Shown here piece by piece: positions 6,382 to 16,451 of a stretch of DNA of 44,641 nt. The position numbers were made by a program, and so were the translations under genes. The stretch is from a virus, in the IMG/VR virus record IMGVR_UViG_3300030104_003057, positions 1-44,641 of that record; one strand, written 5' to 3'. The notes below the pieces were generated by a model, which had not been told where the DNA came from, ran no database searches, and saw only the letters and a list, made by a program, of their open reading frames with translations. How positions within the stretch are numbered: the first letter of the stretch is position 1; every line of letters begins with the position of its first letter.

Positions 6382-8615
6382 ATTACGAACAAAGTTTATA
6401 TAAAATAGTAGAACCAGTAAAACTAACTACCATAAAAAGATTAAACAAATCTAAAAAGTGGGAGTATGGATATAACAAAGAAAACGATATTGTTGTTATA
6501 TCTAAGACGGGTATGATTGGTGATATTATAGAAATACAAGGTTTGCAAATAGCTTTACCTAATCAACCTAAAAAAATATATTCTTGTAGCGATAAAAAAG
6601 AAGAGCAAAAATGGAAACAATTTCCAGCTAATCCAGCTTTTAAGAAAATTAAAACTGTATTTGACTGGCAAGATTATCCAGATGATTTTAAACAAAGTCA
6701 CTATGAATATATAGATGAAGAGTTTAAAAGAAGAGAAGAAGGTTTCTGGTTCATCAACAACGACGAACCAACCTATATAACAGGAACACACTACATGTAT
6801 TTACAATGGAGTAAAATAGATGTTGGTGCACCAGATTTTAGAGAGGCAAATAGATTATTCTTTATATTCTGGGAAGCTTGTAAAGCAGATAAAAGAAGTT
6901 ACGGTATGTGCTATTTAAAAAATAGACGTTCTGGTTTTTCTTTTATGAGTTCAGCTGAAACTGTTAACTTAGCCACATTAGCTAGTGATAGTAGATTTGG
7001 GATATTGTCTAAAACCGGTGCTGACGCAAAGAAAATGTTTACCGACAAGGTAGTACCGATTAGTTTAAATTACCCTTTCTTCTTCAAACCAATACAGGAC
7101 GGTATGGACCGGCCAAAGTCCGAGCTCGCTTACAGAGTGCCAGCAAAAAAGTTTACTCGTAAAAAAATACGTGAACGTGAAGAGATGGATGATGTTGAAG
7201 GATTAGATACAACTATAGATTGGAAAAATACAGGTGATAATAGTTATGATGGTGAAAAACTAAGTTTATTAGTTCATGATGAGAGTGGTAAGTGGGAAAG
7301 ACCTGATAATATAAAAAATAACTGGCGAGTTACAAAAACGTGTTTACGACTAGGTAGTAGAATAGTTGGTAAGTGCATGATGGGAAGCACATCTAACGCA
7401 TTAGATAAAGGAGGTGATAACTTTAAAAATTTATATAATGATTCAGATGTTACCAAGCGAAACAGAAATGGACAAACTAAGTCGGGATTATATTCTTTGT
7501 TTATTCCTATGGAATGGAATTACGAGGGATTCATTGATGAATTCGGACGACCTGTGTTCACTGATCCTGAGCAACAAACATTTGATCCACACGGATTAGA
7601 AATAGAACAAGGTGTGATAGATCACTGGGAAAATGAAGCTGAAGGAATGAAAGACGACCAAGACGCTTTAAATGAATTTTACCGTCAGTTTCCAAGAACA
7701 GAAGAACACGCGTTTAGGGACGAAACAAAAAATAGTTTATTTAATCTTATAAAGATATATGAGCAAATAGATTATAATGAAGGAAATAGAAACTCTTCGG
7801 TATTAACAACTGGTAACTTTCAATGGGCTGGTGGTAAAAAAGATACAATGGTAACTTTTAACCCAGATCCAAATGGTAGATTTAAAGTTAGTTGGGTACC
7901 AGGAGGTAAATTACAAAATAACGTTATATTAAAAAATGGCGTAAAATATCCAGGCAATGAACACATGGGTGCATTCGGTTGTGACTCATATGATATATCT
8001 GGAACAGTAGATAAACGAGGATCAAAAGGAGCTTTGCACGGATTAACAAAGTTTTCAATGGAAGACGCACCAGCAAATACCTTTTTCCTTGAATACATAG
8101 CAAGACCACAAACAGCTGAAATATTTTTTGAAGATGTTTTAATGGCATTAGTATTTTACGGCATGCCACTACTTGCTGAGAATAACAAACCAAGGTTATT
8201 ATACTATTTGCGTAGAAGAGGTTATAGAGCTTTTAGTATAAATAGACCTGATAAAGTTTGGAATAAATTATCAACAGCAGAAAAAGAAGTTGGTGGTATA
8301 CCAAACTCTAGTGAAGATATAAAGCAAGCTCATGCTGCTGCAATTGAAATGTATATCAACGATCATGTTGGTTTATTAGAAGATGGTACTTATGGTACTA
8401 TGTATTTTAATGAGACATTAAACGACTGGTCAAAGTTTGATATAAATAGAAGAACGAGGCATGATGCCTCTATAAGTTCTGGCTTAGCAGTAATGGCTTG
8501 CAACAGACATTTATACCGACCAAATCCAAAACAAAAAAGAGAACCATTAAATTTAACCATATCAAAATATAATAACGCTGGATTTTCATCTAAGATAATT
8601 AAAAATAAAATATGA
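6378..8615 (+). CDS. terL: Terminase large subunit
   Basis: A 745-residue packaging motor and nuclease. ATPase part: KNRRSGFS at residues 181-188 is the degenerate Walker A of large terminases, and LLVHDE with D301-E302 is Walker B plus the catalytic carboxylate. Nuclease part: GCDSYDISGT with D536 as first metal ligand, FFLEYIARP in the core strand region, and RRTRHDASIS with D696 as the last catalytic acid. It pumps DNA through the portal encoded immediately downstream and cuts concatemers. Length is at the upper end for terminases, mainly from a long N-terminal extension of about 100 residues. It overlaps the portal gene by 4 bases. Confidence 0.93.
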   Translation: MNYEQSLYKIVEPVKLTTIKRLNKSKKWEYGYNKENDIVVISKTGMIGDIIEIQGLQIALPNQPKKIYSCSDKKEEQKWKQFPANPAFKKIKTVFDWQDYPDDFKQSHYEYIDEEFKRREEGFWFINNDEPTYITGTHYMYLQWSKIDVGAPDFREANRLFFIFWEACKADKRSYGMCYLKNRRSGFSFMSSAETVNLATLASDSRFGILSKTGADAKKMFTDKVVPISLNYPFFFKPIQDGMDRPKSELAYRVPAKKFTRKKIREREEMDDVEGLDTTIDWKNTGDNSYDGEKLSLLVHDESGKWERPDNIKNNWRVTKTCLRLGSRIVGKCMMGSTSNALDKGGDNFKNLYNDSDVTKRNRNGQTKSGLYSLFIPMEWNYEGFIDEFGRPVFTDPEQQTFDPHGLEIEQGVIDHWENEAEGMKDDQDALNEFYRQFPRTEEHAFRDETKNSLFNLIKIYEQIDYNEGNRNSSVLTTGNFQWAGGKKDTMVTFNPDPNGRFKVSWVPGGKLQNNVILKNGVKYPGNEHMGAFGCDSYDISGTVDKRGSKGALHGLTKFSMEDAPANTFFLEYIARPQTAEIFFEDVLMALVFYGMPLLAENNKPRLLYYLRRRGYRAFSINRPDKVWNKLSTAEKEVGGIPNSSEDIKQAHAAAIEMYINDHVGLLEDGTYGTMYFNETLNDWSKFDINRRTRHDASISSGLAVMACNRHLYRPNPKQKREPLNLTISKYNNAGFSSKIIKNKI

Positions 8616-10993
8616 GACAAGAACACTCTATACATTTTCCATCACAAGCTGTTAGCGATTTAGAAAAGCTAAGTGAAGATTATGGTTTAAAAGTAGCAAG
8701 AGCTATAAGACACGAGTGGTTTTCAGGAACTACATCAAAATATAATAGTCATAAAAACAACTTTCATACACTAAGATTATATGCTAGAGGTGAACAACCT
8801 ATACAAAAGTACAAAAATGAATTATCTATAAACGGTGATTTATCTTATTTAAACTTAGACTGGAAGCCAGTACCTATTATACCTAAGTTTGTTGATATCG
8901 TTGTTAACGGTATGGCTCAAAGAAACTATGAGATAAATTGTTTTTCACAAGATGCTTACGGCGTTAGTAAACGTACTGAGTATATGGAATCTATGCTTAG
9001 AGATATCAGGGCTAGAAAGTTTGATCAAATAGCTATGCAACAGTTTGATATTGATCTTACAGAAAATGAACCAGATAAATTACCTGATACAGAAGAAGAA
9101 CTAGCTTTACATATGCAGCTTAATTATAAGCAGGCTGTTGAAATGGCTGAAGAGCAGGCTTTAAATGTATTGATGGAGAACAGTGATTATGATTTAATTA
9201 GACGAAGAGTTTTATACGATTTAACTGTGTTAGGTATTGGTGCAACTAAAACAACATTTGATTTTAGCAGTGGAGCTAAAGCGGAGTATGTTGATCCAAC
9301 TGACTTAGTGTATTCTCACACAGAGTCACCTTATTTTGATGACGTATATTATATTGGTGAAATAAAAGAATTACCAATAAATGAATTAGTCAAACAATTT
9401 CCTAGTTTATCAGAAGAAGAAATAAAAGAATTATCAGACAAGTACGCTTATCCTTTAGATTACGTAACAAATAGAGATAAAAATAAAGTTCAAGTTTTAT
9501 ATTTTAATTATAAGACACATATGAATGATGTTTATAAACTAAAGAAGTTAGCTACTGGTGCTGATAAAGTCATAAAAAAAGATGATACATTTAATCCACC
9601 TAAAGATAAAGAAGGTGAGTTTAGTAAACTAGAAAGAGTTATAGAGGTTTTATATGAAGGTGTATATGTTATTGGTGCTGATAAACTATTAACTTGGAAG
9701 ATGTGTGATAACATGATGCGTACAGACTCTGATTTTTCTAATGTAAAAATGAATTATCAAATTGTAGCACCAAGAATATATGAAGGAAGAATAGAAAGTT
9801 TAGTTGGTAGAATAACTAGTTTTGCTGATATGATACAGCTAACACATTTAAAGTTACAACAAGTAATGGCACGTATGGTTCCTGATGGTGTTTACTTAGA
9901 TGTTGACGGTTTAGCTGAAGTTGATTTAGGTAATGGAACAAACTATAATCCACAAGAAGCTTTAAATATGTTCTTTCAAACTGGTAGTGTTGTTGGTAGA
10001 AGTTTTACTTCTGAAGGTGATATGAATCCAGGTAAAGTACCAATACAGCAAATAAACAACGGTGTTAATAGTGGTAAACTACAAAGTTTAATTACTACTT
10101 ATAACTACTATTTACAAATGATTAGAGATGTGACTGGATTAAATGAAGCTAGAGATGCTAGCACGCCGGATCGTAACGCTCTAGTTGGTGTACAAAAAAT
10201 AGCAGCAGCAAATTCTAATACAGCAACAAGACATATACTACAGTCAATGTTATATATCACTGCTGAGGTAGCAGAGTGCTTGTCTTTACGTATAGCTGAC
10301 ATAATTGAATACTCGCCAACAAAAGATGCTTTCATAAGAGCTTTAGGCGCACACAATGTTGCTACATTAGATGAAATGTCAGAGTTACATTTATATGACT
10401 TTGGTATATTCATAGAGTTACTACCTGATGAAGAAGAAAAACAATTACTAGAAAATAATATTCAAGCAGCACTAGCTCAACAGTCTATAGATTTAGACGA
10501 TGCGATTGATTTAAGAAACGTTAGAAATATAAAACTAGCTAATCAATTGTTAAAAGTTAAAAGAAAAAGAAAACAAGAGAGAGATCAGGCAATGCAACAG
10601 CAGAATATTCAAGCTCAGTCTCAAGCAAACCAACAAGCACAGCAAGCTGCAGCACAAGCTGAAGTGCAAAAGAACCAAGCTAAAACACAAGCTGATGCTC
10701 AACTAGAGAGTACTAAAAACGAATTAAAGATAAAATACTTACAGCAAGAAGCTGAAGTTAAAAAAGATTTAATGCAGCTTGAGTTTGAATTAAACTCTAG
10801 ATTACAAAACATAAAACAAGGTGCTAGTTCTCAGCTTGAAGCACGAAGAGAAGACAGAAGAGATCAGAGAGTTAACATGCAAGCTGATAGGCAAAAAGAA
10901 ATGATTGCTCAAAGAAGTGGGGGTGAACCACTTAAAAAGTTTGAGTCATCAGGTAATGATATAATTACAGGGGATGCAGGTTTAGATCTGTAA
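8612..10993 (+). CDS. Portal protein
   Basis: A 793-residue protein immediately after terL, the usual portal position. The N-terminal third carries YLNLDWKPVPIIPKFVDIVVNG and AQRNYEINC; the core has YVDPTDLVYSHTESPYFDD and YYIGEIKELPINEL, typical of podovirus-type portals of Bacteroidota phages (here read as separate landmarks). VTGLNEARDASTPDRNALVG lies near residues 508-527. Residues about 649-763 are a Gln/Ala/Lys-rich coiled coil (QQNIQAQSQANQQAQQAAAQ), probably the crown or barrel projecting into the capsid. The dodecameric ring would serve as the packaging channel and the neck attachment point. Confidence 0.88.
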   Translation: MRQEHSIHFPSQAVSDLEKLSEDYGLKVARAIRHEWFSGTTSKYNSHKNNFHTLRLYARGEQPIQKYKNELSINGDLSYLNLDWKPVPIIPKFVDIVVNGMAQRNYEINCFSQDAYGVSKRTEYMESMLRDIRARKFDQIAMQQFDIDLTENEPDKLPDTEEELALHMQLNYKQAVEMAEEQALNVLMENSDYDLIRRRVLYDLTVLGIGATKTTFDFSSGAKAEYVDPTDLVYSHTESPYFDDVYYIGEIKELPINELVKQFPSLSEEEIKELSDKYAYPLDYVTNRDKNKVQVLYFNYKTHMNDVYKLKKLATGADKVIKKDDTFNPPKDKEGEFSKLERVIEVLYEGVYVIGADKLLTWKMCDNMMRTDSDFSNVKMNYQIVAPRIYEGRIESLVGRITSFADMIQLTHLKLQQVMARMVPDGVYLDVDGLAEVDLGNGTNYNPQEALNMFFQTGSVVGRSFTSEGDMNPGKVPIQQINNGVNSGKLQSLITTYNYYLQMIRDVTGLNEARDASTPDRNALVGVQKIAAANSNTATRHILQSMLYITAEVAECLSLRIADIIEYSPTKDAFIRALGAHNVATLDEMSELHLYDFGIFIELLPDEEEKQLLENNIQAALAQQSIDLDDAIDLRNVRNIKLANQLLKVKRKRKQERDQAMQQQNIQAQSQANQQAQQAAAQAEVQKNQAKTQADAQLESTKNELKIKYLQQEAEVKKDLMQLEFELNSRLQNIKQGASSQLEARREDRRDQRVNMQADRQKEMIAQRSGGEPLKKFESSGNDIITGDAGLDL

Positions 10994-11025
10994 TCTTTAT
11001 TTTTAATATTTTATAAAATTTTATT

Positions 11026-12195
11026 ATGGCAGAAGAAAACAAAGAGGTTATTGAAGAAATAACTGAAGAACAAAATGAACAACCTTTAGAAGAGGCGGTA
11101 GAAGAAGTTATTGATGAAACTAAGTTTGATAGTGCTGATGACCCAGATGTTATCAAAGTAAACTTAGACGCTCCACCACCTGAACCAAAAGAAGAAGTTG
11201 TTGAAGAACAAAAAGAAGAGGTTGTTGAAGAACAAAAAGAAAACGTAGAAGAACCTACTGAACAACCAGTAATGGAAGAGATTACTGAGGAAACAGTAGA
11301 GGAAGTACAAGAAGCAGTTGAAGAAGCAGTTGAAGAAGCTATTGCAACTGGAAAACCACTACCAGAGAATATACAAAAACTAGTAGATTTTATGGACGAA
11401 ACAGGTGGTGACTTAGAAGACTACGTAAACCTAAACAGAGATGTTACTAAAATGGACGACTCTGATGTGTTAGATGAATACTATCGATCTACTAAACCTC
11501 ATTTAACAGCTGAAGAAAGAAACTTCTTAATGGAAGATACTTTCAGTTATGATGATGAGTTAGATGATGATAGAACTAAACGTAAAAAGAAAATAGCCCT
11601 CAAAGAGCAAGTTGCCGAGGCTAGAGCCCACTTAGACAGGCAAAAGTCTAAATACTATGATGAAATTAAAGCTGGGTCAAAGTTGACCAAAGAACAACAA
11701 GAAGCTATTGATTTTTATCATAAATACAATGAAGATCAAAAAGGTCAGAAAAAGTTATCTCAAAAAAGCAAGAGGACATTTTTAAATAAGACTGATAGTT
11801 TCTTTGGACAGAATTTCAAAGGTTTTGAATATAATGTTGGAGATAAAAAATATCGGTTTAATGTTAAAGATGTCGATAAAGTAAAGACAACTCAAAGTGA
11901 TATCAATAATTTCCTCGACAAGTTTGTTGGTGAAGATAAATCAACTATTGAAGATGCTGCAGGTTATCATAAATCTTTATACACGGCTATGAACGCAGAT
12001 GCTATTGCTAAGCATTTTTATGAGCAAGGTAAAGCAGATGCAATCAAAGGTCAAGTTGCTAGAGATAAAAACATTAACCTAGAACCTAGAAAAACTCATG
12101 GCGAAACTAATGTTGGGGGTGTTAAGTATAAGGTGTTAGGTAAATCTTCTTCTGATATTAAAAATAGATCTTTTAAAATTAGAAAGAAAAATTAA
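11026..12195 (+). CDS. Probable capsid scaffolding protein
   Basis: A 389-residue highly charged protein between portal and major capsid, the standard scaffold position. Residues 1-115 are almost entirely acidic with repeated EEVVEEQKE and EAVEEA units. The middle is a Lys/Glu-rich helical region (RTKRKKKIALKEQVAEARAH, about residues 184-204). The C-terminal part is basic (SDIKNRSFKIRKKN), as scaffolds often are where they bind the coat protein. It should direct procapsid assembly and leave or be degraded before packaging. No protease motif is visible. Assignment rests on composition and position. Confidence 0.75.
   Translation: MAEENKEVIEEITEEQNEQPLEEAVEEVIDETKFDSADDPDVIKVNLDAPPPEPKEEVVEEQKEEVVEEQKENVEEPTEQPVMEEITEETVEEVQEAVEEAVEEAIATGKPLPENIQKLVDFMDETGGDLEDYVNLNRDVTKMDDSDVLDEYYRSTKPHLTAEERNFLMEDTFSYDDELDDDRTKRKKKIALKEQVAEARAHLDRQKSKYYDEIKAGSKLTKEQQEAIDFYHKYNEDQKGQKKLSQKSKRTFLNKTDSFFGQNFKGFEYNVGDKKYRFNVKDVDKVKTTQSDINNFLDKFVGEDKSTIEDAAGYHKSLYTAMNADAIAKHFYEQGKADAIKGQVARDKNINLEPRKTHGETNVGGVKYKVLGKSSSDIKNRSFKIRKKN
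11191..11238 (+). repeat. 24-base tandem repeat inside the scaffold gene
   Basis: Two adjacent 24-base copies (11191-11214 and 11215-11238) differ at one base and each encode EEVVEEQK. They lie in the acidic N-terminal tail and probably arose by slippage. In-frame copy changes would only lengthen or shorten the acidic tail. Confidence 0.85.
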
Positions 12196-12219
12196 TTAAC
12201 AATTTAAAAAAAATATATT

Positions 12220-13716
12220 ATGGCAATTACACCCGGAGGTAATTTGAATAGCGTGCCTGCTCCAATACAGCAAGCACTAGCTTCAAATTACATTGATTTT
12301 ACGAGTACAACCACACAAGGTTGGGCTCAACAATACCTGCCTGACTTAATGGAGAAAGAAGCTGAAGTTTTCGGACCGAGAACTATTTCGGGTTTTTTAT
12401 CTCAAGTTGGAGCGGAAGAGTCTATGACATCTGATCAAGTTGTTTGGTCTGAACAAGGTAGACTACACTTATCATACAAGTGTGATATAGATACTAACAA
12501 TATTATTACTGTTCAACAAGATATTGATGGTAACACAATGACAAGTCATGGTGTTAGATTAAATGATACACTTATTATTGCTGCACCAACTGGTGTTTTT
12601 AAAGCTGTTGTAACAAGTATTACTGGTCTAAATATTACTGTTGCAACTTTTAATGGTGACACAATACCTACAAGTGGTAACACTGCTGATTTTGCAACTA
12701 CTATTTTAGTATATGGATCTGAGTTTGGAAAAGGAACTGGTTACTATACTAACTCTGCTGCTTCTACATCAGAAGACTCAAGAGGTGGTAACGAACCACA
12801 ATTTAAAACTTTTAGTAACAAACCAATTATATTAAAAGATTACTACGAGGTATCAGGATCTGATGCATCTAGAATTGGTTGGGTAGAAGTTTCATCTGAG
12901 CAAGGTCAAAGTGGTTACTTGTGGTATTTAAAAGCTGAAGCTGATACAAGAGCTAGATTTACTGATTACTTAGAGATGTCAATGATTGAAGGCGTTATTG
13001 GTTCTGATGCTGCTCATAATTACGGTGGTGGAACTGATGCTACTGGCGCTAACGCTGCTGATGCTTTTATCGCTACTAACGGTGACGTGGTTGGTACACA
13101 GGGTCTGTTTGACGCTATTGAGCAAAGAGGTAATGTTACATCTGGTGTTACAGGTGTTAATGCTGCTACCGATTTAGCTGAGTTTGATGCTATTTTAGCT
13201 GAGTTTGACAAGCAAGGTGCTATTGAAGAATACATGATGTTTGTAAATAGATCTACTAGCTTAGCAATGGACGACATGCTTGCTTCAATGAATTCTTACG
13301 GAGCTGGAGGTACTTCTTACGGAGTATTTGACAACGATGAAGATATGGCTTTAAATTTAGGTTTCTCAGGATTTAGAAGAGGTTCTTATGACTTCTACAA
13401 ATCTGACTTTAGATACTTAAATGATTTAGCTACAAGAGGAGGTATTAACGCTGTTGCTGGTAGCGCTGCTATTAGAGGTGTTATGATACCTGCTGGTGTT
13501 TCAACTGTTTATGACCAACAAATGGGCAAAAACATGAAGAGACCTTTCTTACATGTTAGATTTAGAGCTTCTGCAACTGATGACCGAAGAATGAAAACTT
13601 GGACAACTGGTTCTGTTGGAGCTGCTACATCTGCGTTAGATGCAATGCAGTTGCACTTTTTATCAGAAAGATGTTTGATCACTCAAGGTGCAAACAACTT
13701 TATGTTAATGAAGTAA
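12220..13716 (+). CDS. Major capsid protein
   Basis: A 498-residue protein following the scaffold gene and ending at a strong terminator. The N-terminus (PAPIQQALASNYIDFTSTTT, then GWAQQYLPDLMEKEAEVFG) and RTISGFLSQVGAEESM match HK97-type capsid proteins I recall from marine Bacteroidota phages. A central region has RFTDYLEMSMIEGVIG and LAEFDAILAEFDKQGAIEEY; the C-terminus has KRPFLHVRFRASA. Length and the neutral, Gly/Ala/Thr-rich composition suit a coat protein. An A-rich leader precedes the start. It would form the icosahedral shell and is a plausible client of the phage chaperonin. Confidence 0.88.
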   Translation: MAITPGGNLNSVPAPIQQALASNYIDFTSTTTQGWAQQYLPDLMEKEAEVFGPRTISGFLSQVGAEESMTSDQVVWSEQGRLHLSYKCDIDTNNIITVQQDIDGNTMTSHGVRLNDTLIIAAPTGVFKAVVTSITGLNITVATFNGDTIPTSGNTADFATTILVYGSEFGKGTGYYTNSAASTSEDSRGGNEPQFKTFSNKPIILKDYYEVSGSDASRIGWVEVSSEQGQSGYLWYLKAEADTRARFTDYLEMSMIEGVIGSDAAHNYGGGTDATGANAADAFIATNGDVVGTQGLFDAIEQRGNVTSGVTGVNAATDLAEFDAILAEFDKQGAIEEYMMFVNRSTSLAMDDMLASMNSYGAGGTSYGVFDNDEDMALNLGFSGFRRGSYDFYKSDFRYLNDLATRGGINAVAGSAAIRGVMIPAGVSTVYDQQMGKNMKRPFLHVRFRASATDDRRMKTWTTGSVGAATSALDAMQLHFLSERCLITQGANNFMLMK

Positions 13717-13727
13717 GACTATTTATT

Positions 13728-13761
13728 TATAAGGGCGGTCTAGTATCGCCCTTATATTTTT
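13728..13761 (+). terminator. Rho-independent terminator after the capsid gene
   Basis: A perfect 10-bp stem, tataagggcg (13728-13737) with cgcccttata (13747-13756), and a 9-base loop, followed by ttttatt. It sits 11 bases after the capsid stop and would end or attenuate the head-gene transcript. Confidence 0.88.
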
Positions 13762-13785
13762 ATTAATTATATTATATATTATATT

Positions 13786-14637
13786 ATGGCAAAGAAAAAA
13801 CAAACAACTAAGGTTGAAGAACCTGTGGTTGAAGAAATAGTTGCTGTTGAAGAACAGCTGGTTGTAGAAGAACAACCTAAGGTTGAAGCTCCTAAAATAA
13901 AAGCTAAACCAAATAGTACTTGGGAAATAAAAGATAGAATTTATTATCTAAAAGGAAGAAAAAAACCTTTATCAAGATCTATAAAGTCTGCAAACTTATA
14001 TTGGTTTGATGAAGAAAAGGGTTATGAAAGAGAAATAAAGTATTGTCAAAATCAAAGAACTTGTTTTGTTGACGAAATGAAAGGTGAGCAAAGACTAGAG
14101 CATGTTGTTTTTAGAAGCGGTAGTTTATTTGTTTCTAGAGAAAAAACAACGTTACAAAAATTTTTATCTTTATATCACCCTGATAATGGAAAATTGTTTT
14201 ATGAGTATAAACCAGTTGAAGTAGCAGAAGATCAAATTGACAGATTAGAATTAGAAGCGGACGCTATACTACTAGCTAGACAAACAGATATAGACATGGC
14301 TGAAGCTATTATGAGAGTAGAAAAAGGATCTGAAGTATCTAACATGAGTTCTAAAGAGCTTAAAAGAGATTTATTACTATTTGCTAGAAATAATCCAGAT
14401 CTATTCTTAGAACTAGCTAATGATGATAATGTTCAACTTAGAAACTTTGGTATTAAAGCTGTTGAAGAAGGTATTTTAAACCTATCAAGTGATCAACGAT
14501 ATTTTATGTGGGGATCAACAAATAGAAAACTAATGACAGTTCCTTTTGATGAACATCCATATACAGCTTTAGCTCATTGGTTTAAAACTGATGAAGGTAT
14601 GGAAATATACACTCAAATAGAAAAAAGATTTAATTAA
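13786..14637 (+). CDS. Conserved hypothetical protein of the head module
   Basis: A 283-residue protein. A low-complexity Val/Glu/Lys N-terminus of about 45 residues (VEEPVVEEIVAVEEQ) leads to a compact domain with STWEIKDRIYYLKGRKKPLS, WFDEEKGYEREIKYC and VDEMKGEQRLEHVVF. Later landmarks are KELKRDLLLFARNNPDLFLE, LRNFGIKAVEEGIL and a closing TALAHWFKTDEGMEIYTQIE. This set matches a conserved protein I recall beside capsid genes of marine phages, with no known function. It is bracketed by two terminators, so it may have its own expression level. A head-completion or assembly role is inference. Confidence 0.7.
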   Translation: MAKKKQTTKVEEPVVEEIVAVEEQLVVEEQPKVEAPKIKAKPNSTWEIKDRIYYLKGRKKPLSRSIKSANLYWFDEEKGYEREIKYCQNQRTCFVDEMKGEQRLEHVVFRSGSLFVSREKTTLQKFLSLYHPDNGKLFYEYKPVEVAEDQIDRLELEADAILLARQTDIDMAEAIMRVEKGSEVSNMSSKELKRDLLLFARNNPDLFLELANDDNVQLRNFGIKAVEEGILNLSSDQRYFMWGSTNRKLMTVPFDEHPYTALAHWFKTDEGMEIYTQIEKRFN

Positions 14638-14655
14638 TATCTTTTAACTAATATT

Positions 14656-14687
14656 AATAGCCACTCATTACGGGTGGCTATTTTTAT
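14656..14687 (+). terminator. Rho-independent terminator
   Basis: A 9-bp perfect stem, aatagccac (14656-14664) with gtggctatt (14674-14682), and a 9-base loop, followed by tttattt. It lies 19 bases after the preceding stop and separates the head genes from the connector genes. Confidence 0.87.
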
Positions 14688-14712
14688 TTAGGGGCTAACC
14701 TTCCACTTTATT

Positions 14713-14732
14713 ATGTAACTATAATATAGTAA
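14713..14732 (+). promoter_or_regulatory. Repeated 20-base motif, copy 1 (candidate promoter or operator)
   Basis: The 20 bases atgtaactataatatagtaa are identical to 24975-24994. Inside is the inverted repeat actat-aat-atagt. The copy sits 23 bases before the ATG at 14756 and just after a strong terminator, exactly where a new transcript would begin. Whether it is a promoter, an operator or a processing site cannot be told from the sequence. Confidence 0.5.
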
Positions 14733-14755
14733 AATATATTTATAAGAAAAGTAAA

Positions 14756-15550
14756 ATGGTTGGAGTAAATAGTGTATATCAAAAAGTTTTAGCTATAGCT
14801 AATAAAGAACAAAGGGGTTATATAACTCCTCAAGAATTTAATTTGTTTGCTAGTAGAGCACAAATGGAAATATATAATAATTATTTTCATAGTATCAAAA
14901 TGGCTGAACAAAAACCTAAAAATCAAATGCTTTATGCAGATGAAATAGAAATGATAGAAGAAAAACTACAACCTTTTCTCGAAGATAAAACTATAAATGT
15001 TTCACCAGACAATAACACAACTATAACAGCTGATCCATCGGTGTCAAGTCCTTTAGATTTATCAAGTTTAAATTACACTGTACATAAGTTAACAAGAGTA
15101 ACAAGAGGTAATGGAACTGTTGTTGTACCGATAAACAAAAGTCAAATACACCATACTGAAGGTAATCCACTCACTAAAGCAACTTTAACTAGATCTGTTT
15201 ATGTTAGACAAAATATGAATGGTGGAACTTTTATAAATATAATTCCAGCTGTAACTTCGTCAACTGTCAATGTTGATACAAATAGTAGTGGTTCTAACGA
15301 CTCTGAGTCTTTTGTGGTAAGTTTCTATAAAAGACCAACTATTCCAAACTGGACATATGTTGTTGTTAATAATAAAGCTCTTTATAACGCTTCTGCTGGT
15401 GACTTACAAGATTTTGAGTTGCATATGAGTGAAGAAGAAAACTTAGTTTCAAGAATACTAATGTCAGCTGGAGTAACTTTAAAACAACAGGATATCTATC
15501 AAGCTGGCGCAACAAGTATTCAATTAGAAAAACAACAACAAAATAGTTAA
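14756..15550 (+). CDS. Probable head-tail connector / ring protein
   Basis: A 264-residue protein. VNSVYQKVLAIANKEQRGYI and TPQEFNLFASRAQMEIYNNY form helical segments at the N-terminus; a beta-rich middle contains VHKLTRVTRGNGTVVVP; DLQDFELHMSEEENLVSRIL is a C-terminal helix near residues 223-242, followed by a Gln-rich end. The KEQRGYITPQEFNLFA opening is characteristic of a neck/connector family I recall from Bacteroidota phages with crAss-like or podovirus tails. It would sit between portal and tail. The gene is the first after the 14656 terminator and carries a conserved 20-base motif upstream. Confidence 0.68.
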   Translation: MVGVNSVYQKVLAIANKEQRGYITPQEFNLFASRAQMEIYNNYFHSIKMAEQKPKNQMLYADEIEMIEEKLQPFLEDKTINVSPDNNTTITADPSVSSPLDLSSLNYTVHKLTRVTRGNGTVVVPINKSQIHHTEGNPLTKATLTRSVYVRQNMNGGTFINIIPAVTSSTVNVDTNSSGSNDSESFVVSFYKRPTIPNWTYVVVNNKALYNASAGDLQDFELHMSEEENLVSRILMSAGVTLKQQDIYQAGATSIQLEKQQQNS

Positions 15551-15552
15551 TT

Positions 15553-16449
15553 ATGGGATTACTAGACGGAACAACTCAAGAAACTTATTATGGATCTGGT
15601 AATGCCGCTAACTATGGTGATTATCAGTTTGTAACATTAGAAAATATTATACACGCTTTTATGTATATATATGTAGGTGAAAGCAAAATAATAAGTAAAG
15701 TTAGTAGAACAGATGTGCAGTTTCACGCTATGCGCGCAATACAAGAGTTGTCATATGACGTATTAAAATCTTTTAAATCACAAGAGATAGAAGTGCCAAA
15801 TACTTTATCCATGATACTACCTCAAGATTACGTTAACTATATAAAAGTAGTTAGAGTCGGTAGCGATGGTTTAGAAAGAGTGTTATATCCAGCTAGAATA
15901 ACATCAGATCCATTTGCTATAGAGCAAACTGCTGATGGAAGCTATGTGTTTAATGATGACAATAGTTTAAGGCAACAAGGTGGAAATGGTCCTAGTAACA
16001 CATCTGAAAACTTTCAAAATGTAACACCTGTCAACTACCAGTTATATGATGTTAATTATTCTTCTGATATAGAAATATCTACAGAAGGTAGAAGATATGG
16101 GTTAGACCCACAATACTCTCAAATTAACGGTAGTTTTTTTATAGATCAATTAAGAGGTTTAATAAAGTTTGGTGCTGCATTAGCTGGTGAAACAATTACA
16201 CTTCATTACGTTAGTGACGGTTTAGGCACTGACGCGGAAATGGTTGTTCATAAATTTTGTGAAGAAGCTATATATAAGCACATAGCATACGGAGTATTAT
16301 CTACTAGATCTAATATACCAGAGTATATAGTTCAAAGATATAAAAAAGAAAGATTTGCTGAAACTAGAAAAGCAAAAATAAGATTATCAAATATTAAGAT
16401 AGAAGAATTTACACAAGTACTAAAAGGTATGGGTAAACAAATTAAGTAA
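15553..16449 (+). CDS. Probable neck/tail ring protein
   Basis: A 298-residue protein. FVTLENIIHAFMYIYVGESK, then KVSRTDVQFHAMRAIQELSY and SMILPQDYVNYIKVVRVG, matches structural proteins that follow the portal/capsid block in many Bacteroidota phages (tail tubular or ring-type). A later helix reads VVHKFCEEAIYKHIAYGVL, with a basic C-terminus (RYKKERFAETRKAKIRLSN). There is only a 2-base gap after the preceding gene. Assembly into the tail ring is inferred from context and from the QFHAMRAIQELSYD signature. Confidence 0.72.
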   Translation: MGLLDGTTQETYYGSGNAANYGDYQFVTLENIIHAFMYIYVGESKIISKVSRTDVQFHAMRAIQELSYDVLKSFKSQEIEVPNTLSMILPQDYVNYIKVVRVGSDGLERVLYPARITSDPFAIEQTADGSYVFNDDNSLRQQGGNGPSNTSENFQNVTPVNYQLYDVNYSSDIEISTEGRRYGLDPQYSQINGSFFIDQLRGLIKFGAALAGETITLHYVSDGLGTDAEMVVHKFCEEAIYKHIAYGVLSTRSNIPEYIVQRYKKERFAETRKAKIRLSNIKIEEFTQVLKGMGKQIK

Positions 16450-16451
16450 TT

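Noticed and set aside
13020-13277. Antisense open frame inside the capsid gene
   Set aside because: Low-complexity Ser/Ala/Val translation opposite a strong coding gene, no leader and no family resemblance; several similar antisense frames elsewhere were dropped for the same reason.
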